Source: an uncultured Methanobrevibacter sp. (lineage in GTDB: Archaea; Methanobacteriota; Methanobacteria; Methanobacteriales; Methanobacteriaceae). Taken from it: a DNA stretch of 10,494 nucleotides. The stretch covers positions 1 through 10,494 of the forward strand of contig CAJGDA010000047.1 in the NCBI GenBank assembly GCA_904501935.1. Direction: 5' to 3'. The notes beneath the pieces are model-generated. The model was given only the letters and a program-made list of their open reading frames with translations. It was not told the DNA's origin and searched no databases. Position 1 is the stretch's first letter, and each line of letters starts with the position of its first letter. This document shows positions 1 through 4,987 of the stretch, in pieces. Position numbers and translations under genes: made by a program.

Positions 1-1
1 A

Positions 2-286
2 CCTAATGAGAGTGATAGTAACGTAAGTTCAGATAATCTTTCAAATGTTGCTGATTATACTGAAGATACTTACGATAATCAATATTATGATGATTATAGT
101 CAATCCAGCAGTAGTGATTCATATTCCAGTTCTAATGTAGAAACTACAAGTGATTCTTCATCTGGTGGTTCTGGGGGTCAAGATTCTTCTAGTTCAAGTT
201 CTACTTCTGACTCTAGTGTTGAAACAACAACTTCGACTAGTACTTTATCAAGTTCTTCTTCATATGTAGAAACTACAACTGGATAA
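2..286 (+). CDS. C-terminal tail of a Ser/Thr/Asp-rich protein (partial, 5' end outside window)
   Basis: An open frame enters from the left edge and ends at TAA 284-286, giving 94 residues with no start in view. The segment is low complexity: a first part rich in Asp, Tyr and Asn (DYTEDTYDNQYYDDY), then almost pure Ser/Thr/Gly with a short V-E-T-T unit repeated three times (SSSNVETTS, SDSSVETTT, SSSYVETTT). No membrane segment, anchor motif or catalytic motif is visible, and the chain ends VETTTG. Such tails are typical of flexible linkers or of surface-exposed parts of secreted proteins, but the functional part lies outside the window, so no function is assigned. The gene converges on arfB, and a T-rich tract follows the stop. 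The frame is secure because it is open throughout with coherent composition and ends cleanly. Confidence 0.75.
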   Translation, partial: PNESDSNVSSDNLSNVADYTEDTYDNQYYDDYSQSSSSDSYSSSNVETTSDSSSGGSGGQDSSSSSSTSDSSVETTTSTSTLSSSSSYVETTTG

Positions 287-287
287 C

Positions 288-305
288 TTCTTTTTTTCTT
301 TTTTT
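288..305 (+). terminator. U-tract terminator after the Ser-rich gene
   Basis: Two T7 runs separated by one C follow directly after the stop codon at 284-286. Archaeal RNA polymerase stops at such U-tracts without needing a hairpin. The tract overlaps the last bases of the convergent arfB gene, whose stop codon on the minus strand is at 304-306. No equivalent tract serves the minus strand here. Confidence 0.55.
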
Positions 306-996
306 AAAAGTCCAATAGTTTTTCAACATCAAGTATTACGGAGTTAATAGCTAAAGTAAACAACCTTTCTCCGTACTCTTCATCTACATAGACACCGTTT
401 TCTTCAACGTCTATTGCACCTTCTTCAATGTTGGGATCATCTTTGCGTGCTTGCTTGAATCCATATAGACCAACTTCTTCATATTCTCTAACATTGGCTT
501 GGTTTTCAACTTCAGTTTCATTAATGATTCCTAAAACCTTGGCCATTGACAGTTCACCACTTCCTCCATGAGGCCCTTCAGATGAGATTACCTTATTGTT
601 GAATACAATAGCCAAATCGGTCTTGTCTTCTATATCCCATAATTCTGTAACAAGAGGAATGTTGCCTCCATGAGCATTAACGATGACTACTTTTTCTATA
701 TCTAGGAATTCTTTAGCGGAATTAAGTGTATTGATTACATTATCCTTTAAAACATCAAGGGAAACGTGTATTCCATGGTCAATAGTATCCAATTCGTAAG
801 CTGGAAAGATTATTCCTAAAAATTTGGCTCCGGTTTCAAGTGAAGACCTGAGTGCAATGTGTGCTGCGATTTTGGCATCGGTATCTATTGGAAGTGCAGG
901 GCCATGGTTTTCCAAGTGTGATCCAAGAGCTATTATGCCTATTTTGTGAACTCCAGGGTCTCTTATTCTGCCTGCTCTGTATCTTAACTCAGCCAT
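304..996 (-). CDS. arfB: FAPy deformylase ArfB (2-amino-5-formylamino-6-ribosylaminopyrimidin-4(3H)-one 5'-monophosphate deformylase), creatininase family
   Basis: A 230-residue cytosolic metalloenzyme. In archaea, ArfB removes formate from the product of GTP cyclohydrolase III, the second step towards riboflavin and the deazaflavin cofactor F420, which methanogens require. Creatininase-family marks are visible: GSHLENHGPALPIDTDA at residues 25-41 with probable metal ligands E29, H31 and D40, then VNAHGGN with H109, and GPHGGSGELS with E148 as a further candidate ligand. Length fits archaeal ArfB, and the alternative creatininase itself is longer and absent from this pathway. The ATG at 994-996 (minus) is preceded by GGTGAT and a 3-base spacer directly after the stop of the PUA-domain gene (9 bases between genes), so the two are very likely co-transcribed. 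Family assignment follows from motifs; metal ligands are by analogy. Confidence 0.88.
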   Translation of the reverse strand: MAELRYRAGRIRDPGVHKIGIIALGSHLENHGPALPIDTDAKIAAHIALRSSLETGAKFLGIIFPAYELDTIDHGIHVSLDVLKDNVINTLNSAKEFLDIEKVVIVNAHGGNIPLVTELWDIEDKTDLAIVFNNKVISSEGPHGGSGELSMAKVLGIINETEVENQANVREYEEVGLYGFKQARKDDPNIEEGAIDVEENGVYVDEEYGERLFTLAINSVILDVEKLLDF

Positions 997-1005
997 ATAA
1001 TCACC

Positions 1006-1488
1006 TTACAGTTCAAAGTTCCAGATATCGTCACCGACATAGTGCTTTGTTGCTACGGCTTTTCCGGAGTCATTTTCAACCATTTCTTCACCGCTGATTA
1101 AACTTACTCCAATTGCCAGTGGCTTTCCATGAGTTTCGTCTATGATTAGAACAATGTCTCCTTCTTCGACGCCTTCTGATGCGGCCACTATTCCAGGACT
1201 CATTATGTCAGCGCCATTGCTTACGAATCTGATGGCACCCATGTCCACAGTCACGGTTTTTGCATCTATTTCATTGGCAAGTGCTGCTTTGAGTGTTGGA
1301 AATGGTTTGTCATCGATTATTATGATGTATGGTTCGCCATCCACTAGAATAAATGAATTAGGTTCTGCTTCAAGTATCTCTATGTTTTTCTTGCCTTGAA
1401 GCAAATTGCCGTATTCGCCCAATTCCTCTTTAATCTCTTTTATTTTCTTTTTTTTCAGGAAATTTCTTTTTTTAACTTTTATTGCCAT
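1006..1488 (-). CDS. Universal archaeal PUA-domain RNA-binding protein (MCT-1/Tma20-like)
   Basis: A 160-residue protein with a very basic N-terminus (KVKKRNFLKKKKIKEIKEEL, residues 4-23), a middle pre-PUA part containing a hydrophobic strand pair (about 45-60), and a C-terminal PUA domain from about 78 to 154. PUA marks are the strand VTVDMGAIRFVSNGADIMSPGI (residues 79-100), the turn around PLAIGVSLISGEEM and the closing GKAVATKHYVGDDIW. This layout matches the archaeal family related to eukaryotic MCT-1/Tma20, thought to act in translation or ribosome recycling; that role is by homology. The start has only a weak GGTAT before it. A TATA-like stretch near 1530-1541 (minus strand), overlapping the end of the upstream gene, could give it its own promoter. 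It leads directly into arfB. The Lys-rich start is encoded by long A-runs on the coding strand, a possible slippage-prone stretch. Confidence 0.8.
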   Translation of the reverse strand: MAIKVKKRNFLKKKKIKEIKEELGEYGNLLQGKKNIEILEAEPNSFILVDGEPYIIIIDDKPFPTLKAALANEIDAKTVTVDMGAIRFVSNGADIMSPGIVAASEGVEEGDIVLIIDETHGKPLAIGVSLISGEEMVENDSGKAVATKHYVGDDIWNFEL

Positions 1489-1543
1489 GTTGATACCAGA
1501 TAATTTTTTATTGAATAGTATTTTGTTTTATGAATACATAAAT

Positions 1544-2050
1544 TTATTTGTTATGTAATTTAATTTTTCTTGCTGAATATTTTTCATTTCTTGAAAATAC
1601 ATATCTGCAGTCAATATAGTCACCGAAATCCGCTATGATTATGGGCGGATCTTTTATTGCATATTTAATCATGGCGCTTGCATTGTTATTGCTTAATTGT
1701 CTAATTGAAAAGTCGATGATTTCAAGTTCCCTTTTGCTGAATTTCACAGTTGGAATTATTGTTGGATAGTATCTATGGATTATTCTGTGATAGTATGGCT
1801 CTTTTCTTAAAAACAGCTGTTTTCTTTCAATCAATTCGTTTGTAACTTCGTTGAAATGCTTTGGCTTTATTCCCTTTTTTGATTTGATGTATGTTTCTTT
1901 TGTAAGCAGTTTCCCGTAAAGTTCGTAATGGTTGAAGTCTATGAAATACAATATGCTGCAGAGGACTGTTTTTCCCAAATGCTGCTTGTCATAGGATTGG
2001 GACAGTATGTACAATATTAGGTCGATATATTTTTGGCGATTGAATTTCAT
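1544..2050 (-). CDS. Panacea (SocA/DUF4065-like) domain protein, orphan antitoxin candidate
   Basis: A 168-residue basic protein. The stretch LGKTVLCSILYFIDFNHYELYG (residues 21-42) followed by TKETYIKSKKGIKPKHF resembles the Panacea/SocA (DUF4065) pattern of a helix ending LLYFaDf-hy-yG, then t-dtYi-l-hGp-p. A second half with FSKRELEIIDFSIRQLSNNNASAMIKYAIKDPP (residues 104-136) fits the end of the same domain, where xxDPP is common. The domain is known as a versatile antitoxin fold and also occurs in a ClpXP adaptor (SocA), usually beside a small toxin gene. No toxin is seen here: upstream is 307 bases without a gene, and downstream is the PUA-domain gene 55 bases away. No clear Shine-Dalgarno precedes the ATG (2048-2050). 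A TATA-like sequence lies at about 2131-2138 on the minus strand. The family call is from pattern memory. Confidence 0.6.
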   Translation of the reverse strand: MKFNRQKYIDLILYILSQSYDKQHLGKTVLCSILYFIDFNHYELYGKLLTKETYIKSKKGIKPKHFNEVTNELIERKQLFLRKEPYYHRIIHRYYPTIIPTVKFSKRELEIIDFSIRQLSNNNASAMIKYAIKDPPIIIADFGDYIDCRYVFSRNEKYSARKIKLHNK

Positions 2051-2110
2051 AGTGGTGCCTGTGATGGTTGGGTGAATATATTTCTGAAGCTTGTAGGATA
2101 TAATTGGAGT

Positions 2111-2135
2111 GTGAGAGCATTTGAAAAATAATATA
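2111..2135. promoter_or_regulatory. Promoter-like element, copy 1 (GAGAGCATTTGAAAA plus TATA)
   Basis: Positions 2113-2127 are identical over 15 bases to 4196-4210, and 22 of 25 positions match over 2111-2135 versus 4194-4218, both running into an AATATA. Read on the minus strand it is a TATA followed by TTTTCAAATGCTCTC, 63 bases before the Panacea start. Read on the plus strand, TTGAAAA plus AATATAAATA resembles a BRE/TATA pair, but 220 bases before Lsm. The direction is not settled. Confidence 0.5.
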
Positions 2136-2199
2136 AATAATGTGATGTTAATAATAAGTATTGATGTTATTTTTTCATTCTTTTTACCTAAAATAAAGT

Positions 2200-2219
2200 A
2201 ACATTTATATAGTAGGTAA
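2200..2219 (+). promoter_or_regulatory. TATA element shared with the azlD-XRE gap
   Basis: These 20 bases are identical to the reverse complement of 7631-7650. They contain TTTATATA (2204-2211), the methanogen TATA consensus, followed by GTAGGTAA. The TATA is bracketed by TTACCTA (2184-2190) and TAGGTAA (2213-2219), 7-base inverted arms that could form an operator. If used on the plus strand, transcription would start near 2235 and give Lsm a leader of roughly 120 bases. Confidence 0.5.
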
Positions 2220-2289
2220 GTTATAATTAATAGTATTAGTTTTAATTAGGTTTTGTCTTATCTTAACTTGATTATATTATGTCTAATAA

Positions 2290-2306
2290 TGAGTATTTAT
2301 TACTCA
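2290..2306. promoter_or_regulatory. Palindrome TGAGTA-N5-TACTCA upstream of Lsm
   Basis: A perfect 6-base inverted repeat around TTTAT, 52 bases before the Lsm start codon. Its middle (TATTTATTA) is itself TATA-like, so a protein bound here would cover a possible core promoter. A second TATA-like stretch, TATTTAAA, lies at 2324-2330. No regulator known to me binds this sequence. Confidence 0.3.
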
Positions 2307-2357
2307 ATTCATACTAAAAAACTATTTAAAATTTATGTAATAATATAAGGTGATATA

Positions 2358-2588
2358 ATGAGCGGACAAAATGTTCAAAGGCCACTTGATGCATTAGGAA
2401 AATCTGTAGACTCTCCAGTTTTAATAAAACTCAAAGGAGATCGTGAATTTAGAGGTATACTTAAGAGCTTTGATTTACACATGAATTTAGTTCTTAATGA
2501 TGCAGAAGAGTTACAAGACGGAGAAGTTACAAGAAGACTCGGTGTTGTGCTCATTAGAGGAGATAATATTGTTTATATCTCACCATAA
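2358..2588 (+). CDS. Archaeal Sm-like protein (Lsm/SmAP1)
   Basis: A 76-residue protein of the Sm fold, expected to form a ring (heptamers in characterised archaeal homologues) binding U-rich RNA in the cytosol. The Sm1 motif spans about residues 13-45, with FDLHMNLVL at 38-46 carrying H41 and N43. The Sm2 motif LGVVLIRGDNIVYISP at 61-76 carries R67. The H41/N43/R67 set has the spacing of the uridine-binding residues known from archaeal SmAP1. Length is full for the family. GGTGAT at 2349-2354 precedes the ATG. The rpl37e gene follows after 55 bases; the Lsm-L37e pair is a conserved archaeal arrangement and probably one transcript. Both partners are ordinary housekeeping genes. Confidence 0.95.
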   Translation: MSGQNVQRPLDALGKSVDSPVLIKLKGDREFRGILKSFDLHMNLVLNDAEELQDGEVTRRLGVVLIRGDNIVYISP

Positions 2589-2643
2589 GTATTATTCAAA
2601 ATTATTTAGAGATTATTTCACTATAGATTAAGGAGGTGTATCA

Positions 2644-2832
2644 ATGTCAAAGGGAACTCCATCAATGGGTAAAAAGAATAAAAAGACCCATATCAGATGC
2701 AGAAGATGTGGTAGAAACACTTATCACATACGTAAAAAAGTCTGTGCTTCCTGTGGATTTGGTAAATCTAAAAAATTAAGGAGATACAGCTGGCAAAACA
2801 AAAAACCAACTACTAGGCAAAGACTAGTATAG
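2644..2832 (+). CDS. rpl37e: Large-subunit ribosomal protein L37e (eL37)
   Basis: A 62-residue basic protein of the 50S subunit found in archaea and eukaryotes. A zinc ribbon is formed by C19-x2-C22 (CRRC) and C34-x2-C37 (CASC). The start MSKGTPSMGKKNKKTHIRCRR and the end GKSKKLRRYSWQNKK are characteristic of the family. A few extra residues (PTTRQRLV) follow the usual end. The first ATG is chosen over the internal one at residue 8 because MSKGTPSMG is conserved and because a strong AGGAGGTG lies at 2631-2638, six bases upstream. It probably shares a transcript with Lsm. A hairpin and T-run follow the stop. Confidence 0.97.
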   Translation: MSKGTPSMGKKNKKTHIRCRRCGRNTYHIRKKVCASCGFGKSKKLRRYSWQNKKPTTRQRLV

Positions 2833-2842
2833 GTTGGTGAAC

Positions 2843-2883
2843 TTTGAAGATTATTAAATTAATCTTCTTCAAACTACTTTTTT
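2843..2883 (+). terminator. Hairpin terminator after rpl37e
   Basis: GAAGATTA (2846-2853) pairs with TAATCTTC (2860-2867) across a 6-base loop; outer TTTGAAG/CTTCAAA can pair as an alternative. A T6 run follows at 2878-2883. It lies 10 bases after the L37e stop and closes the Lsm-L37e unit. Confidence 0.65.
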
Positions 2884-2930
2884 CATAACCCGAAATTAAT
2901 ATACTTTAGTAACCGCTATTTTTAGATAAG

Positions 2931-2940
2931 TATTTATAAT
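2931..2940 (+). promoter_or_regulatory. TATA box for the paralogue pair
   Basis: TATTTATAAT lies 51 bases before the ATG at 2991, after the L37e terminator. A start of transcription near 2960 would leave a leader of about 30 bases with the GGTGAT site at 2981-2986. Confidence 0.45.
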
Positions 2941-2990
2941 AATTTAGTTAATATTAGGTTTGATTATTACTAATTTTAATGGTGATTATC

Positions 2991-3401
2991 ATGTCTGAAT
3001 TAATCGATATTGCTAAAGAGAATGATGTTAACTTGGAAAACTGCGTTGTCTTTGTGAGGGGCAACGATGACATATTGGCTGTTGACATTTCCAATGCAGG
3101 AATAAGGCAGAGAAGCGATGATACAATGGGTTTTACCTTTTCGATATCTCCAAAACAGGCATTGGCGCTTGAAGAGTACTTCAACAAATTCACAACCGGT
3201 GAAAAATTCTATTTTGACATTTCACAAACCGGCTACAGGCCTGTATATTACAGGGGATTATCCCCAATGACCAAGGAAGTAAGCAAGGAATATGAACCGA
3301 AGTTTAATATAACCTTATTTGCCCAAAAAGCTATTGTGGAACCTGAAGATTCCTACTTCGAGCCAAAATGTGCATGCTGTGAATTCTGCCATATAGGATA
3401 G
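2991..3401 (+). CDS. Unknown protein with C-terminal Cys cluster (tandem paralogue 1)
   Basis: I do not recognise this 136-residue protein. The ATG at 2991 is chosen because GGTGAT at 2981-2986 sits just before it; an in-frame ATG at 2979 overlaps that site. No signal peptide or membrane segment is visible, so it is likely cytosolic. The core, about residues 48-110, has SISP, LEEYF (60-64), EK (71-72), DISQTG (76-81) and YYRG (86-89), all matched at identical spacing by the next gene, so the two arose by duplication. The last ten residues hold a dense Cys cluster, CACCEFCH (C127, C129, C130, C133, H134), suggesting metal binding or redox chemistry; the neighbour lacks it. The second gene starts 7 bases after the stop, so they are probably one transcript. 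Confidence 0.85.
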   Translation: MSELIDIAKENDVNLENCVVFVRGNDDILAVDISNAGIRQRSDDTMGFTFSISPKQALALEEYFNKFTTGEKFYFDISQTGYRPVYYRGLSPMTKEVSKEYEPKFNITLFAQKAIVEPEDSYFEPKCACCEFCHIG

Positions 3402-3408
3402 TGTTTAT

Positions 3409-3798
3409 ATGTTTGACTCTCAATTTTCAAATTACATTAAAATAACCAGCAAAAAAACCAAGGATTTCATTAAATTAGACCAAAGAAGAGTTAAAATAAG
3501 AGAAAATGAAAACGGTTTGATGGCCATAAGCTATGTTGCACCTGTGTTTGAAATAATGGATTTGGAAGATTTCTTCAGTGATGTAATATCTTCTGAAAAA
3601 TTAAATATGGATATTGGTGAAACAGGTGACTTTACCGTAAGCTATAGGGGAATAATTGATGGCAAGGGGAAAAATCTCCCTCAAAACTTGGACCACAAGA
3701 TTATTCTTTTACAGGAGCCGACCTGCTTGGATGAAAGGGAAGAATTTCAGATTACAGGATTTTCAAAATTCAAGCCGAAAAATGAAATTTCTGAATGA
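3409..3798 (+). CDS. Unknown protein, tandem paralogue 2 (no Cys cluster)
   Basis: A 129-residue protein of unknown function, related to its upstream neighbour. LEDFF (52-56), EK (63-64), DIGETG (68-73) and SYRG (78-81) match the neighbour's motifs with a constant offset of 8 residues and no gaps. The first 35 residues differ and are more basic. The C-terminus ends in a polar tail (FQITGFSKFKPKNEISE) instead of the Cys cluster, leaving one Cys (C106). No signal peptide or membrane segment is seen. The ribosome binding site is weak (AGGAT about 12 bases upstream), consistent with translation by ribosomes arriving from the gene 7 bases before. Its stop lies 4 bases from the stop of the convergent minus-strand gene. 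The pair may act together, for example as partner subunits, but that is inference. Confidence 0.85.
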   Translation: MFDSQFSNYIKITSKKTKDFIKLDQRRVKIRENENGLMAISYVAPVFEIMDLEDFFSDVISSEKLNMDIGETGDFTVSYRGIIDGKGKNLPQNLDHKIILLQEPTCLDEREEFQITGFSKFKPKNEISE

Positions 3799-3802
3799 TT
3801 CT

Positions 3803-4138
3803 TTAAAGTTCGTCCTCAACCGCTCCCCATAAGTCAACTGCCCATCCTTGGGCACCGTCAATTACCATGTCAAGCAATCTTACTTTGCCGTCTCTAAAGC
3901 GGAATAGTCTGTAGTCTTGTTGTGGCTTTTTAGCGCTTCCTTCTTTATTGCAGTCAAGATAGATTCCTTCATCATAGTTTTCTTCAAAGTCTCCTGCTTG
4001 TACAAAGTCACCGACAAGTGAATATCCATTTTTTACAGTTTTATCTAATTTTTCGACGGTCTTTAACCAGCCGCCTTGTGCCCTGAATTTTATGTCAGGG
4101 TCGATTCTTGTTATTTCTTCTTTCCAGTTTATAATCAT
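3803..4138 (-). CDS. Small acidic protein of unknown function
   Basis: A 111-residue soluble protein I cannot assign. It begins MIINWKEEITRIDPDIKFRAQGG and is rich in aromatic residues and in Asp/Glu, with several Gly-Trp features (GGWLKT, AQGWAVDLWG) and a central acidic stretch GDFEENYDEGIYLD. Two Cys are not needed for a metal site: only one (in LDCNKEG) is seen. There is no signal peptide or membrane segment. The start at 4136-4138 (minus) has GGTA two bases upstream. A TATA-like sequence at 4212-4220 on the minus strand would give a leader of about 55-60 bases. Its 3' end abuts the paralogue gene (4 bases between stops) without an obvious terminator. Clean start, coherent composition and promoter context support it as a real gene. 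Confidence 0.75.
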   Translation of the reverse strand: MIINWKEEITRIDPDIKFRAQGGWLKTVEKLDKTVKNGYSLVGDFVQAGDFEENYDEGIYLDCNKEGSAKKPQQDYRLFRFRDGKVRLLDMVIDGAQGWAVDLWGAVEDEL

Positions 4139-4193
4139 ATTACCAAAACCTTTTTGATTTTACTTTAAATTTTGATGCTTATAAAAAAAAGCC

Positions 4194-4218
4194 GAGAGAG
4201 CATTTGAAAAGAAATATA
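4194..4218. promoter_or_regulatory. Promoter-like element, copy 2 (GAGAGCATTTGAAAA plus TATA)
   Basis: Second copy of the element at 2111-2135. On the plus strand TTGAAAAGAAATATATAA is a good BRE/TATA pair about 100 bases before rnc. On the minus strand TTATATATTTC followed by TTTTCAAATGCTCTC lies 58 bases before the 4138 start, nearly the same distance as for the Panacea gene. It may serve either or both directions. Confidence 0.5.
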
Positions 4219-4234
4219 TAACAATAGTTATATA
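4215..4234. repeat. Inverted repeat TATATAAC-N4-GTTATATA
   Basis: Perfect 8-base arms around AATA, overlapping the TATA box of the shared element. A third half-site, GTTATATA, is at 4251-4258. It is placed to act as an operator for the divergent pair rnc and the 4138 gene, but the sequence is almost all A/T, so chance is a serious alternative. Confidence 0.3.
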
Positions 4235-4257
4235 ATATTAATTATAATTAGTTATAT

Positions 4258-4317
4258 ATAAGTAAAGTGCTAAATTTAATAATGTAAAATTTAATTTATC
4301 TCTTGGGCTTTACTTAT
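4258..4317 (+). promoter_or_regulatory. 10-bp inverted repeat enclosing the rnc leader and start codon
   Basis: ATAAGTAAAG (4258-4267) is the exact reverse complement of CTTTACTTAT (4308-4317), and the 3' arm ends in the first two bases of the rnc ATG. A nested pair TAAATTT/AAATTTA (4271-4277, 4287-4293) fits inside. If transcription starts at the TATA near 4215 or 4228, the RNA would hide the start codon in a stem. If it starts from the TATA at 4251-4258, only the 3' arm is transcribed. Confidence 0.45.
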
Positions 4318-4987
4318 GAATATATTAGAAAAATTTAATATAAAAACTGAAAATGAACAGCTATATAAAATAGCGTTTACACATGGTTCCTATTCAACTC
4401 ATAAAGGATTAGATTACAATTATGAAAGATTAGAGTTCTTAGGAGATTCTGTTCTAAGCGTGATAGTATCCGAGTATTTGTATAAGAAATATCCTCATTA
4501 TGAGGAAGGAAAATTAACAAAATTAAGGGCTAATTATGTCTGCCAATCAGCATTAATTTACTATTCGCGTGAATTGGGGCTTCCTGATTATCTTAAGGTA
4601 GCTGAAGAGGAATCAAACTTAACAAAAAATGAAATATTATCCATTATAGCAGATATTTTCGAATCATTTTTAGGAGCGATATTCCTGGATCAAGGGATGG
4701 AATTTGCAAAAGAGTTTGTATCTAAAATAATCTTCAAGTACATTGATGAAAATAGAATATTCTTTGCAGATTACAAATCCGCAATGAAGGAATATGGTGA
4801 TGCAAAAGAATTAGAAGTTTCATATAAGGTTTTAAAAGAATATGGCGTCCCTCACGATAAAACATTTATCATATCCATTTTGATTGATGATGTGGAAATG
4901 GGAATCGGAAAAGGTAAGAATAAAAAAGAAGCAGAGCAAGCAGCTGCTAAAGTAGCTATTGAAAAACTAAATATAAAGGTGTTTTAA
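4316..4987 (+). CDS. rnc: Ribonuclease III
   Basis: A complete 223-residue bacterial-type RNase III, which cuts double-stranded RNA with Mg2+ as a homodimer in the cytosol. The N-terminal nuclease domain (about 5-145) has the signature ERLEFLGDS at 37-45. The residues equivalent to E. coli E38, E41, D45, E65, D114 and E117 are all present at an offset of one: E37, E40, D44, E64, D113 and E116. The C-terminal double-stranded RNA-binding domain (about 153-219) ends in the typical GKGKNKKEAEQAAAKVAIEKL. Length matches bacterial enzymes (E. coli 226). RNase III is uncommon in archaea, so an origin by transfer from bacteria is likely, though codon use looks native. No Shine-Dalgarno precedes the ATG, which lies inside an inverted repeat. 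Its stop abuts the metX start. Confidence 0.95.
   Translation: MNILEKFNIKTENEQLYKIAFTHGSYSTHKGLDYNYERLEFLGDSVLSVIVSEYLYKKYPHYEEGKLTKLRANYVCQSALIYYSRELGLPDYLKVAEEESNLTKNEILSIIADIFESFLGAIFLDQGMEFAKEFVSKIIFKYIDENRIFFADYKSAMKEYGDAKELEVSYKVLKEYGVPHDKTFIISILIDDVEMGIGKGKNKKEAEQAAAKVAIEKLNIKVF

Larger units (their letters stand above)
2051..2357. other. Non-coding gap between Panacea gene and Lsm gene
   Basis: A 307-bp divergent intergenic region without a credible gene. It holds a 25-bp promoter-like element at 2111-2135 shared with 4194-4218, an 8-base direct repeat TGATGTTA (2143-2150 and 2162-2169), a TATA element at 2200-2219 shared with the azlD-XRE gap and flanked by TTACCTA/TAGGTAA, a TGAGTA-N5-TACTCA palindrome at 2290-2306, and the Lsm ribosome binding site at 2349-2354. 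I see no tRNA and no convincing box C/D RNA. Confidence 0.6.

Noticed and set aside
852..1399. Plus-strand open frames of about 80 codons opposite arfB and the PUA-domain gene
   Set aside because: They lie opposite well-supported genes, have compositions typical of reverse-strand translations (Cys/Leu/Arg-rich or Ser/Pro-rich) and lack ribosome binding sites.
2141..2200. Possible box C/D RNA suggested by TGATG motifs in the 2051-2357 gap
   Set aside because: The TGATGTTA copies form a direct repeat, but no CTGA boxes at suitable spacing or terminal stem were found.
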